DNA of 61,262 nt, taken from positions 2,225,354 to 2,286,615 of the forward strand of contig NZ_CP132360.1 in the NCBI RefSeq assembly GCF_030758955.1, in the 5' to 3' direction. This document shows positions 1 to 6,800 of the stretch, one piece after another. Below the pieces are notes generated by a model. That model worked only from the letters and a program-made list of their open reading frames with translations, searched no databases and had not been told where the DNA came from. Source of the DNA: Agrococcus beijingensis. GTDB taxonomy: Bacteria > Actinomycetota > Actinomycetes > Actinomycetales > Microbacteriaceae. Position 1 is the first letter of the stretch; each line of letters begins with the position of its first letter. The translations under genes were made by a program, and so were the position numbers.

Positions 1-993
1 TTTGAGCTCGGCGCGTTTCTGGTCGGTCAGGACGCCGCTGTCGATCACGCGCTGATATGGGGTCCGGGGCGCGTCGTAGACACGCGTGGCCTTGCCGTTG
101 CGGTGCACGCGCCAGCCGGTCGCGTTGGTGGTGGCGGGGAACATGTTGAACCGGATCCGCACCAGGTCGTAGAGCTCGTTCAGCAGCCGCAGCTCCATCG
201 CCGTGTCGTAGCGGTAGTGGAACGCGAACCGGCGGACGACGTCGCCGTTCTTCTGCTCCACGTGCGCGTTGTCGTTCGAGTGGTAGGGGCGGGCGCGGGT
301 GAAGAACAGGTCTCGCTCGCCGGCCCAGTTGATCAGCGCGTCGTTGATGAACTCGCCGCCGTTGTCGGTGTCGATGCCGGTGAGCGGGAACGGCAGGCGC
401 TGCTCGATCAGCGGCATCGCTTCGAGCACCCATCGGTGCGCGCCGTTGCGCAGCGCCCGGTTCTCGGTCCAGCCGGTGGCGACGCTGGTGACCGTCAACG
501 AGCGGCAGAACTCGCCCTTGAGCGTCGGCCCGCAATGCAGCACCAGATCCAGCTCGCAGAAGCCGGGATCCTGCTCGTGCTCGTCGCCGGCCTTGCGGAC
601 CTGGATCGAGTTGCGCAGCAGCGGTCCGGGCTTGGTGCCCGAGATGCCGGTCAGCCGCATCCCGTCGCGGGTGGGCTTCAGCAGCCGGTCGATCGTCGCG
701 CCCGAGACCGCCAGCAGCTGCGCACGGGTGTGATCGTCGAGCCGCTGCGTGTCCTCGCCGAACTCGTGGTGCTGCTCGAGCTTCGGCAGCCACAGCGGCA
801 TCGTCACGGCCAGATACTTGCCGGCGGGCTGGCCCGCGAGCATCCAGACACGGATCAGCAGCCGCAACGTGTCGTAGCCGTACGTGCGCGGCCGCGGCGC
901 ACGTTGCACGGCCCGCTGCGGCCCCTTCCGCGCCATCGCCGCGTGCACCTGCCGCGCGAATGGCTCATCGCGGCTTGACAGCAATAGGAGCAT
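1..993 (-). CDS. DDE integrase-type transposase, N-terminally truncated and cut by window edge
   Basis: Reading the minus strand from an ATG at 993, the frame stays open to base 1, so the C-terminus lies outside the window. A retroviral-integrase-like (rve) catalytic core is visible. The first Asp is D149 (ELDLV), the second D210 (GIDTDNGGEF), and the Glu is E246 (AHVEQKN), giving DD(35)E spacing. The motifs ATIDRLLKP, SGTKPG and FTRARPYHSN belong to the actinobacterial integrase-catalytic-domain transposases. Members of that family, as I know it, carry a further helix-turn-helix region of some 50-60 residues before this point. Here a TGA at 1033-1035 leaves only about 13 codons upstream, so the 5' end looks missing. 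Neither a terminal inverted repeat nor a target duplication is visible, and the element is probably a remnant. Confidence 0.75.
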   Translation of the reverse strand, partial: MLLLLSSRDEPFARQVHAAMARKGPQRAVQRAPRPRTYGYDTLRLLIRVWMLAGQPAGKYLAVTMPLWLPKLEQHHEFGEDTQRLDDHTRAQLLAVSGATIDRLLKPTRDGMRLTGISGTKPGPLLRNSIQVRKAGDEHEQDPGFCELDLVLHCGPTLKGEFCRSLTVTSVATGWTENRALRNGAHRWVLEAMPLIEQRLPFPLTGIDTDNGGEFINDALINWAGERDLFFTRARPYHSNDNAHVEQKNGDVVRRFAFHYRYDTAMELRLLNELYDLVRIRFNMFPATTNATGWRVHRNGKATRVYDAPRTPYQRVIDSGVLTDQKRAELK

Positions 994-1086
994 CATGGCC
1001 TGTCGCCGTTGCGACGACTGTAGGTGGGGCCACCATCACGCGATCCCGTCGCCGCGAGTGCTCTGGTGCGCCGCGCAGACTCGGCC

Positions 1087-1092
1087 TAGCGT
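1087..1092 (+). promoter_or_regulatory. -10 element (TAGCGT), leaderless-type promoter for DUF2277 gene
   Basis: TAGCGT lies 7 nt before the ATG at 1100, the spacing expected when transcription starts at or next to the start codon. No Shine-Dalgarno sequence is present between them. Confidence 0.5.
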
Positions 1093-1099
1093 GGTCGCC

Positions 1100-1390
1100 A
1101 TGTGCAGGAACATCACCGAGCTGCGCGGCCTCGAGCCCGCCGCGAACGACGACGAGGTCGAGGCCGCCGCCCGACAGTACGTGCGCAAGGTCTCGGGCAT
1201 CACGCATCCGACCGATCGCACCCGGGACGCCTTCGAGCGCGCGGTCGCCGAGGTCGCCCACATCACGCAGCACCTCCTGGCCGACCTGCCCGACCGGCGG
1301 CAGCCGCCCAAGACCGTGCCGCCGCTGCGTCGGCCCGAGGTGCAGGCGCGCATCGCCGCCCGCGAGGCTGCGAAGGCGAGCGCCGCGTAG
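1100..1390 (+). CDS. DUF2277 family small protein
   Basis: The predicted protein has 96 residues and starts MCRNITELRGLEP, the hallmark N-terminus of DUF2277, followed by the conserved QYVRKVSG segment and a basic, Pro-rich tail. The family is small, cytosolic and of unknown biochemical function. It begins at the ATG at 1100, not at upstream in-frame starts, because the family signature starts exactly there and a TAGCGT box sits 7 nt upstream. The stop codon at 1388-1390 abuts the stop of the convergent Gfo/Idh gene. Family assignment is firm; no function can be given. Confidence 0.88.
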   Translation: MCRNITELRGLEPAANDDEVEAAARQYVRKVSGITHPTDRTRDAFERAVAEVAHITQHLLADLPDRRQPPKTVPPLRRPEVQARIAAREAAKASAA

Positions 1391-2359
1391 TCAGTCGGCC
1401 AGCTGCCGCCTGATCTCGTCCATCACCCGCATGATGGCGACGGTCTCGTCGAGCGGCATGAGGGGGCTCTCGAGCTCGCCGGCGGCGATGCAGCGCTCCA
1501 CCTCGATCGCCTGGAACTGCATGCCCCGACCGGCGATCTCCGGCACGAAGCTCTCCTTCTCGAGTGTCGCGCTGCGGCGGGTGAAGCCTGTCCACACATA
1601 GAAGGCCGGATCGAGCTCGATGACGCCCTGCGTGCCCGCGATGGTGGCACGGTTCGAACCGAGCGTCTCCATCGAGAACGTGACCGTCGACATCCGTCCG
1701 CCCTCATGGGTCAGCATGGCGGCGCCCCGATGGTCGACGCCCGCCGCGTCGACCACGCCGGCGGCGCGCACGCGCGTGACCGGTCCGAGCAGCGCGTGGG
1801 CGAGCGAGACGCAGTAGACGCCGAGGTCGAGCAGGGCGCCGCCGCCGAGCGAGGGCTCGATGAGGCGGCTGCCGGGGGAGAGGTCGAGCATCTGCGAGTG
1901 GTCGGCGGTGACGCTGAGCAGATCGCCGAGCTCGCCGGCGGCGATGCGCTCGCGGACGGCGACCATCGTCGGAAGGAAGCGCGTCCACATCGCCTCCATC
2001 GCGAAGAGGCCGCGAGCGCGAGCAGCATCGACCACCGCCTGCGCGTCGTCGCCGGTCGTCGTGAACGCCTTCTCGACGAGCACGTGCTTGCCGGCCTCGA
2101 TCGCGAGCAGCGCGTGCTCGCGATGGTGCGAGTGCGGGGTGGCGATGTAGATGACGTCGACGTCAGGGTCGGCCACCAGGGCCGCGTATCCGGCGTGCGC
2201 GTGCGGGATCCCGTGAGTGCCGGCGAAGTCGCGGGCTCGCTGCTCATCGCGGCTGCCGACGGCGGCGACGCGGTGGCCGCCGAGCGTGAGATCGCGCGCG
2301 AAGGCGCCCGCGATGCCGCCCGCCCCGAGGATGCCCCAGCCGGGGGAGTTGGTCGTCAT
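1391..2359 (-). CDS. Gfo/Idh/MocA family NAD(P)-dependent oxidoreductase
   Basis: This 322-residue protein has an N-terminal Rossmann fold (GILGAGGIAGAFARDL, residues 9-24) and the family motif VLVEKAF, with the EK pair typical of the Gfo/Idh catalytic region. The C-terminal half is the alpha/beta dimerisation domain (LLDLGVYCVSLA). Such enzymes are cytosolic and oxidise or reduce sugars, inositols or trans-dihydrodiols; the substrate cannot be read from sequence. It stands alone, convergent with the DUF2277 gene. A TAGAGT box lies 6 nt upstream of the ATG, so the mRNA is probably leaderless. Confidence 0.88.
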   Translation of the reverse strand: MTTNSPGWGILGAGGIAGAFARDLTLGGHRVAAVGSRDEQRARDFAGTHGIPHAHAGYAALVADPDVDVIYIATPHSHHREHALLAIEAGKHVLVEKAFTTTGDDAQAVVDAARARGLFAMEAMWTRFLPTMVAVRERIAAGELGDLLSVTADHSQMLDLSPGSRLIEPSLGGGALLDLGVYCVSLAHALLGPVTRVRAAGVVDAAGVDHRGAAMLTHEGGRMSTVTFSMETLGSNRATIAGTQGVIELDPAFYVWTGFTRRSATLEKESFVPEIAGRGMQFQAIEVERCIAAGELESPLMPLDETVAIMRVMDEIRRQLAD

Positions 2360-2365
2360 GGCGCG

Positions 2366-2371
2366 ACTCTA
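2366..2371 (-). promoter_or_regulatory. -10 element (TAGAGT) of Gfo/Idh gene
   Basis: On the minus strand TAGAGT is followed by 6 nt and then the ATG at 2359, matching the leaderless promoter arrangement repeated across this window. Confidence 0.5.
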
Positions 2372-2417
2372 GTGCTCGCTCCGTCGCCTGGTGGAGGTGG
2401 TGCTCGACCGCCGCTCG

Positions 2418-2423
2418 TAGCGT
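2418..2423 (+). promoter_or_regulatory. -10 element (TAGCGT) of small membrane protein gene
   Basis: TAGCGT ends 6 nt before the ATG at 2430. The intervening GGAGGC could also act as a very close Shine-Dalgarno, so leaderless initiation is likely but not the only reading. Confidence 0.45.
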
Positions 2424-2429
2424 GGAGGC

Positions 2430-2660
2430 ATGGCGAGCAAGCGCGACTTCAATCCTTCGATGATGGGGGTGGGGCTCGTGCTGGGCATGTCGATCGGCGT
2501 CTCGATCGGCGTCTCGCAGGACAACCTCGGGCTGTGGATCGCCATCGGCGCCGCGATGGGCATCTCCTTCGGTGTCGCGCTCGGCTCCGCCAACAAGGAA
2601 GAAGGCGAGGAGCCGGACGGCGCGCATCCTGGCGCCGAGCCGGACGAGCCCTCGCGCTAG
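2430..2660 (+). CDS. small two-helix glycine-rich membrane protein
   Basis: A 76-residue protein with two hydrophobic, glycine-rich segments (about residues 11-28 and 32-50) containing repeated small-xxx-small spacing such as GMSIGVSIGVS and GISFGVALGS. An acidic C-terminal tail (KEEGEEPDG) follows. The pattern suggests a helical hairpin in the membrane that may oligomerise through glycine zippers; that is inference from composition. No named family was recognised. Its last four bases overlap the end of the convergent gene at 2657. Confidence 0.7.
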   Translation: MASKRDFNPSMMGVGLVLGMSIGVSIGVSQDNLGLWIAIGAAMGISFGVALGSANKEEGEEPDGAHPGAEPDEPSR

Positions 2661-3478
2661 CCGCAACCGGCGGCTGCAGGGTTCGCAGCGCAGTCTCCGT
2701 TCGTGAGCACGGTGTCGACCTCGAACACCTTCACCGCCACCGCGGGAGCCTGCACGGGAAGCGTGCCCGGCACCGCGAACCAGCCGGCGCCGGCGTTGAC
2801 CTCGGCAGTGAAGACGACGGTGACGGATGCGTTCACGTCGTCCCTGCTCGCATACGCGTGACTCGTGGCCGTCTCTGTCCAAGACTGGTCGGCGCCGCTC
2901 CATGCGGTGCCGGATGCCTCGGTCTCCTCGACGGTGCCGTCGCCGTAGTCGAAGACGTAGCTCGTGGGCGTCCATCGCACCTGGATCGGCACGTCGAACA
3001 GCTCGCCGTCCATCGTGTGGGTCTCGGCGGTCGCGTAGAAGTTGGTGGGCGTGCCGATGACGCCCCAGCCGTCGGGTTCGACGACGAGCTCGCCGACGAT
3101 CGGGCGGAACGCGGCGAGGTCGCTGATGGTGATCGGTTCGAACGCCGCGGCGTCGATCGGCTCGCCAGGGGGCGGGGGTGGCGGTGGGCACACCGCCGGA
3201 TCCTCGCCCATGGCGACACAGCGGTCATGGAGCATCTGCAGGTACTGGCGGTACGCGAGTTCCGCTGCTGATGTGTCGATGGGAGCGCCTCCGACGGTTC
3301 CTGCGCCGCTTCCCGGGCTTCCGCCGATCGGTTGGGACCCTGCCACGATCACCGAGCCGATCTCAGATGGTGGACAGACTCCAGCAGCAGCCAGCTCTTC
3401 GTTGCAGATCAAGCCCGGCGTCTCCATGTTGCCGAAGAGAGCCGGCACGCTCAGGAACAGGAGAGCGATTAGTCGCAT
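2657..3478 (-). CDS. putative exported protein with PKD-like domain
   Basis: This 273-residue protein opens with a short hydrophobic signal-like segment (MRLIALLFLSVPALFG). A low-complexity Pro/Gly linker (VCPPPPPPPGEP) follows around residue 100. The second half holds a PKD/Ig-like signature, including YVFDYGDGTVEET followed later by SHAYASRDDVNASVTVVF. The typical FxYGDG...HxY pattern is visible. It is probably secreted or surface-associated, with unknown ligand. The start overlaps the stop of the upstream lipoprotein gene by 10 nt, so the two are co-transcribed and probably translationally coupled. PKD assignment is by motif only. Confidence 0.7.
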   Translation of the reverse strand: MRLIALLFLSVPALFGNMETPGLICNEELAAAGVCPPSEIGSVIVAGSQPIGGSPGSGAGTVGGAPIDTSAAELAYRQYLQMLHDRCVAMGEDPAVCPPPPPPPGEPIDAAAFEPITISDLAAFRPIVGELVVEPDGWGVIGTPTNFYATAETHTMDGELFDVPIQVRWTPTSYVFDYGDGTVEETEASGTAWSGADQSWTETATSHAYASRDDVNASVTVVFTAEVNAGAGWFAVPGTLPVQAPAVAVKVFEVDTVLTNGDCAANPAAAGCG

Positions 3479-4020
3479 GGATCTGACAGTTCGTCGACCC
3501 GCGAGGATCGTCCAGCAGCGATCAACTGCCCGTCCTCAAGGATGAAGTCCACAGTCCAAGCGGTCGTGGTCGAACTCGTCGCCGGTAGTTCGACGCCTGA
3601 TTGTGGATCGACCACGCGAACCGCTGCGGCATCGAGACAGAACCCCGCCGACAGTGCGTCGGTTGATCGCACGTCCAACACCGCTTGGGTGATCTGGGGC
3701 GCTCCGAGGAGTTGAAGCCGCTGAGCAAGATTCTCGTCGATCTGTGAGGCCAGATCTGCGGCAAATTCGGCGGTTGCGTTGGAGCGCAACGACTGGGGGT
3801 CGGAGGTTTGAGCTTCGTACTGAGCACTGACCGCACGCAACAGGTCCTGGTAGGAGGCTTGTGCGGCGACCAGCATCTCGTTGTCGGACAACGACGCCGT
3901 TGGAGGCGCCGACGGCTCGGCCGCCGATGTCGTCGCGGTCGGCGCCGGCGGCGAGCAGCCGACCAGCACGAGTGCCGCCATCGATGCGAGCGCGACGCCG
4001 GTTCCGAGCCTCCTGAGCAT
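3469..4020 (-). CDS. putative lipoprotein, unknown function
   Basis: A 183-residue protein with a type II signal peptide: MLRRLG, a hydrophobic core, then the lipobox LVGC with Cys22 as the lipidation site. A Ser/Thr/Pro/Ala-rich linker follows. The folded part carries an alternating beta pattern (AAAVRVVDPQSGVEL, WTVDFILEDGQLIAAG) near the end. It resembles by eye the lipoprotein at 4882-5475 (GFCLDAAAVRVVDPQSG compared with HVCADVSDVAVFDIETG), so the two may be distant paralogues. The first gene of a two-gene operon with the PKD-like protein. A TAACCT box lies 6 nt before the ATG. Confidence 0.75.
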   Translation of the reverse strand: MLRRLGTGVALASMAALVLVGCSPPAPTATTSAAEPSAPPTASLSDNEMLVAAQASYQDLLRAVSAQYEAQTSDPQSLRSNATAEFAADLASQIDENLAQRLQLLGAPQITQAVLDVRSTDALSAGFCLDAAAVRVVDPQSGVELPATSSTTTAWTVDFILEDGQLIAAGRSSRVDELSDPCD

Positions 4021-4026
4021 GCGGGC

Positions 4027-4032
4027 AGGTTA
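4027..4032 (-). promoter_or_regulatory. -10 element (TAACCT) of lipoprotein operon
   Basis: TAACCT on the minus strand is followed by GCCCGC and the ATG at 4020. An equivalent arrangement (TACCTT, GCCCGC, ATG) precedes the lipoprotein at 5475. Confidence 0.5.
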
Positions 4033-4154
4033 CGCGAGCCAGCGGAGCCGCCGCCGACCGTCTCCACAGGCTGGCCCCATCGCCCCATTCGATGCGCTTC
4101 TGGGGGACAGCAGGAACTGGCGCAGAAAATCTGGAAAGAATGTTGGAGATGCGC

Positions 4155-4182
4155 TTGCCATTCGCTATGACCCGGGTATATC
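4155..4182 (+). promoter_or_regulatory. sigma-70-type promoter of small-protein transcription unit
   Basis: TTGCCA (4155-4160) and TATATC (4177-4182) are separated by 16 nt, one of the best housekeeping-type promoter matches in the window. It sits 46 nt upstream of a short reading frame with a strong ribosome binding site. Confidence 0.6.
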
Positions 4183-4227
4183 TTCGTGAACGCGAACTTC
4201 CACGCCGACCGAAAGGAGGAGCTCGCG

Positions 4228-4287
4228 ATGTTTGACACCGTCACCATTCCCACCGCTGGAGCCCTTCTTCCCGGTGGGGCGTCCTAG
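4228..4287 (+). CDS. 19-residue small protein or leader peptide
   Basis: A short reading frame (MFDTVTIPTAGALLPGGAS) begins at the ATG at 4228, 8 nt after a near-perfect Shine-Dalgarno (AAAGGAGG within 4213-4220), and ends with TAG at 4285-4287. The good promoter at 4155-4182 and strong SD make translation likely. The composition does not resemble an amino-acid attenuation leader, because no run of one codon is present. About 255 nt separate it from the next small gene; nothing recognisable lies between them apart from the GATATC repeats at 4508-4542. Confidence 0.5.
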   Translation: MFDTVTIPTAGALLPGGAS

Positions 4288-4507
4288 CGGCGAAGCGCAG
4301 CGGCTGAACGATCTCCGTGCTGCACCAGCACCGAGTCTGCCAGGCCACAGCAGGCTTGCTCCCCCTGCGTCTTCCCCCATCGCCCCTCGCTGACCGCGAC
4401 GCGATCGCTCCCTCTCGCCTTACCGGCTGAGCGCGCGCACTCGTCGCACCGCAACGCATCCGCCCATTCTTGGGTTCATTCGTTGCGCAATCTCCGCAAT
4501 TCATCCA

Positions 4508-4542
4508 GCGATATCTCACGCCCACCAGAGGGCGATATCGCC
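4508..4542. repeat. paired GCGATATC boxes, second a 12-bp perfect palindrome
   Basis: GCGATATC occurs at 4508-4515 and 4532-4539. The second copy is part of GGCGATATCGCC (4531-4542), a perfect 12-bp palindrome ending directly at the ATG at 4543. Two equally spaced palindromic cores next to a start codon could be a regulator or translational control site; this is inference. Confidence 0.35.
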
Positions 4543-4755
4543 ATGCCAGAAAGCAGTACCACCATGTCGAATTCAGCATTCGCGCTGCCGGCTCCTCGCC
4601 GGGCCGCGCTGAGCGCATCGCGGCAGCTCGAGCGCTGGGCACTGAAGCCCCAGCGATCAGAGCAGCTCCGCCGTGAGGCTGTGGCCTACGAGCAGTCGCT
4701 TGCAGACCGCGAGCAGCACGCACGCGACGCACTCGCACTCCACCTGCTGCGGTGA
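4543..4755 (+). CDS. small charged hypothetical protein
   Basis: The ATG at 4543 gives 70 residues, with AGAGGG about 10 nt upstream; an alternative ATG at 4564 gives 63. The protein is helical and charged, with AASRQLERWALKP-like and REAVAYEQSLADREQHARD stretches. No signal peptide or membrane segment was seen, and I do not recognise a family. It is followed after 9 nt by a strong terminator hairpin. That supports it as the last gene of a short transcription unit starting at 4155. Confidence 0.55.
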   Translation: MPESSTTMSNSAFALPAPRRAALSASRQLERWALKPQRSEQLRREAVAYEQSLADREQHARDALALHLLR

Positions 4756-4764
4756 TCGCAGCAC

Positions 4765-4800
4765 GAGCGGGGCCGTCCTGACCGGGGCGGCCCCGCTCTT
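4765..4800 (+). terminator. intrinsic terminator
   Basis: GAGCGGGGCCG (4765-4775) pairs perfectly with CGGCCCCGCTC (4788-4798), forming an 11-bp stem with a 12-nt loop, then TT. It follows the stop codon at 4753-4755 by 9 nt. Confidence 0.8.
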
Positions 4801-4881
4801 CGTCGAACGGCGATGCCGGCGCCGGCCGCCGGGGCCAAGCCGCGCGGTCGCTCCCACGCCCTCACGGCGACGCCGTACCGC

Positions 4882-5475
4882 TCACGCGCAGTTGCGCTCC
4901 TGCTCCACGACCGGCACCCTGACGTCGACGAGCAGCGTGCCCGACGAGCTTCGCACGAAGCCGACCAACACCTCGCTCAACCCGAGCTCTTCACCGGAGA
5001 ACACCTCGGCGCCGGTCTCGATGTCGAACACCGCGACATCGCTCACGTCGGCGCACACGTGCGCCATCGGCTCGTCGGGCTTCGAGTCGATGAGCAGGTC
5101 GAACGTCACGGTGCGAGCAAGGCCGTCGACCACCCCGCCGTCTCGCCGCCACCGAGCGACGTCGGCGGCCACCTCGCCGGCCATCGTCGTCGTCGCGACC
5201 TGTTCCAGATCGCGCGAGTTCAGCACCGCCGACCGCGCAATGCCGCGCTCGGCGAGCAGGAAGTGCTCGTAGGCCGTGAAGGCCTCTGCAGTGAGCTCGT
5301 CGGCGACCCGCACGATATGGGGTGTCGGCACGGGCGAGGCGACGGACGGCCGCGCGCTCTCGCCGACCTCGGCGACCGGCTCTGGATCACCGCCTGGCAG
5401 CCGTACGGTGCAGGCGCTCAGCAGCAGCGCCGCGGCCAGAGCGATGGTCGAAGTGAGGGGTCTGCTTCTGGGCAT
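4882..5475 (-). CDS. putative lipoprotein, unknown function
   Basis: Read from the ATG at 5475, the protein has 197 residues and starts MPRSRPLTST. A hydrophobic core and the lipobox LLSAC follow, then a flexible Pro/Glu/Ala linker. An upstream in-frame ATG at 5511 is less likely, because a TACCTT box lies 6 nt before 5475 and the longer form would put extra residues before the signal peptide. The C-terminal beta-rich region (VCADVSDVAVFDIETGAEVF) resembles that of the lipoprotein at 3469-4020. It is monocistronic and presumably anchored on the outer face of the membrane. Confidence 0.75.
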   Translation of the reverse strand: MPRSRPLTSTIALAAALLLSACTVRLPGGDPEPVAEVGESARPSVASPVPTPHIVRVADELTAEAFTAYEHFLLAERGIARSAVLNSRDLEQVATTTMAGEVAADVARWRRDGGVVDGLARTVTFDLLIDSKPDEPMAHVCADVSDVAVFDIETGAEVFSGEELGLSEVLVGFVRSSSGTLLVDVRVPVVEQERNCA

Positions 5476-5481
5476 GCGGGC

Positions 5482-5487
5482 AAGGTA
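5482..5487 (-). promoter_or_regulatory. -10 element (TACCTT) of lipoprotein gene
   Basis: TACCTT on the minus strand is followed by GCCCGC and the ATG at 5475. The layout repeats that of the lipoprotein gene starting at 4020 and fixes the choice of start here. Confidence 0.5.
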
Positions 5488-5563
5488 GGCGACCGCCGAC
5501 ATCCGCCGCACTCGCTCTCCACAGTCGCTCTGGAACGACGCGACTCACCTCAGGTGCCGGGTC

Positions 5564-5569
5564 TAGGTT
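5564..5569 (+). promoter_or_regulatory. -10 element (TAGGTT) of FUSC-like gene
   Basis: TAGGTT ends 6 nt before the GTG at 5576, suggesting leaderless transcription from a GTG start. Confidence 0.5.
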
Positions 5570-5575
5570 GGGCGC

Positions 5576-6706
5576 GTGGCCCCGTCTGACCGAACGCGAG
5601 CCGAACCCCACGGCCGCGGCGACGCATCCGCCCGCGTGCGAGCGCAGCGCTTCCTCGTGCGCTGGCTGCCGCCCGGCCGCGTCGCCAACGCCGTGCGCGC
5701 TGCACTCGCGGCGATGGCCGCATGGCTCGCCGGCAACACCCTGCCGGGCGACATTCGCGACTATGCCTACGCCGCGGCGCTCGGCGCCTTCATCGCCACC
5801 GGCACCACCATCTTCACCATCGCGCGCACCGCGCTGCAGCAGGCCGTCGGCCTCGCGATCGGCGCCGCGCTGGGCCTCGCGATGGTCGCGCTGCAGTTGC
5901 CCGCACTCGTCGAGATCGGCATCATCGCGGCGGTGGGCGTCGCGCTGCAGGGCGCCGCCGCCCTCGGCATCGGCGCCGGGGTCGTGCCGGTCGTGGCGCT
6001 GCTCGTGATCCTCTTCGGCGGCGTCGACGCCGACGGCTACGCGGTCGGCTACGTCGGCCAGTTCACGGTCGGGCTGCTCGTCGGCGTGCTCGTCAACGCC
6101 ATCGCGCTGCCCCCGCTGCACGACCGCGAGGCGCACCGGCGCATCGACGCGGCCGTGCACGACCTCGCCGATCGCGCCGACGCGCTCGCCGAGCTGCTGC
6201 GCGGCGACTGGCCACCCGAGGACGACGCGTGGAGCATGTGGGGCGCCGAGCTCGAGCAGCGCGTCGCCGACCTCGAGGCCGACGTGCGCGAGGCCGGCGA
6301 GAGCCGCCGCTTCAACCCGCGCACCCTCTGGCGCGAGCACGACGTCGAGCACGACCGAGCCGCCGTCGATGCACTGAAGGCTGTCGTGCACCGGGTCATC
6401 GACCTGCTCGACGCGCTCGCGGGCGCCGCGTGGGCGACCCCTGTGAAGGTGAACCTCGACGCCGACGAACGGATGAAGGCAGCGGATGCGGTCACGGCGC
6501 TGAGCGCGCACCTGCGCGCTTGGGCGCGGCTCGAGGGCGTCGCCGACGCGTCGGCCGCCTCGATGGAGGCGATCGATGCGCTCTACGAGCACGTCTCCGC
6601 ACAGCCTCGGCCCGAGTCCGGGGCGGGCGCGGTGGTGTTCGCGCTGCGAGCGATCCGGGCGCGCGTCGATCGCGCGGCGGGCGTCGAGGCGGCGCGCGAG
6701 GCATAA
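5576..6706 (+). CDS. FUSC/aromatic-acid exporter (ArAE)-like membrane protein
   Basis: A 376-residue protein read from a GTG at 5576. The first half has about six hydrophobic segments (roughly residues 35-180), with the pattern of FUSC/DUF939-type proteins: a paired-helix domain with AALGAFIATGTTIFTIART, then several short Ala/Val/Gly-rich helices. The second half is a soluble, highly charged helical domain (HDLADRADALAELLRGDW, VADLEADVREAG), as in aromatic-acid exporter relatives. The likely role is efflux across the cytoplasmic membrane; substrate unknown. It is convergent with the beta-propeller lipoprotein gene. Confidence 0.7.
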   Translation: MAPSDRTRAEPHGRGDASARVRAQRFLVRWLPPGRVANAVRAALAAMAAWLAGNTLPGDIRDYAYAAALGAFIATGTTIFTIARTALQQAVGLAIGAALGLAMVALQLPALVEIGIIAAVGVALQGAAALGIGAGVVPVVALLVILFGGVDADGYAVGYVGQFTVGLLVGVLVNAIALPPLHDREAHRRIDAAVHDLADRADALAELLRGDWPPEDDAWSMWGAELEQRVADLEADVREAGESRRFNPRTLWREHDVEHDRAAVDALKAVVHRVIDLLDALAGAAWATPVKVNLDADERMKAADAVTALSAHLRAWARLEGVADASAASMEAIDALYEHVSAQPRPESGAGAVVFALRAIRARVDRAAGVEAAREA

Positions 6707-6800
6707 GCGCGGCCCGGGTGGCGCCGACGGCGGCTCCGCTGCGCAGCGACGCGACGCGAGGCGCGGCTGCCCTGACTCGCCCGGCCTCAGCCGCCCGACC

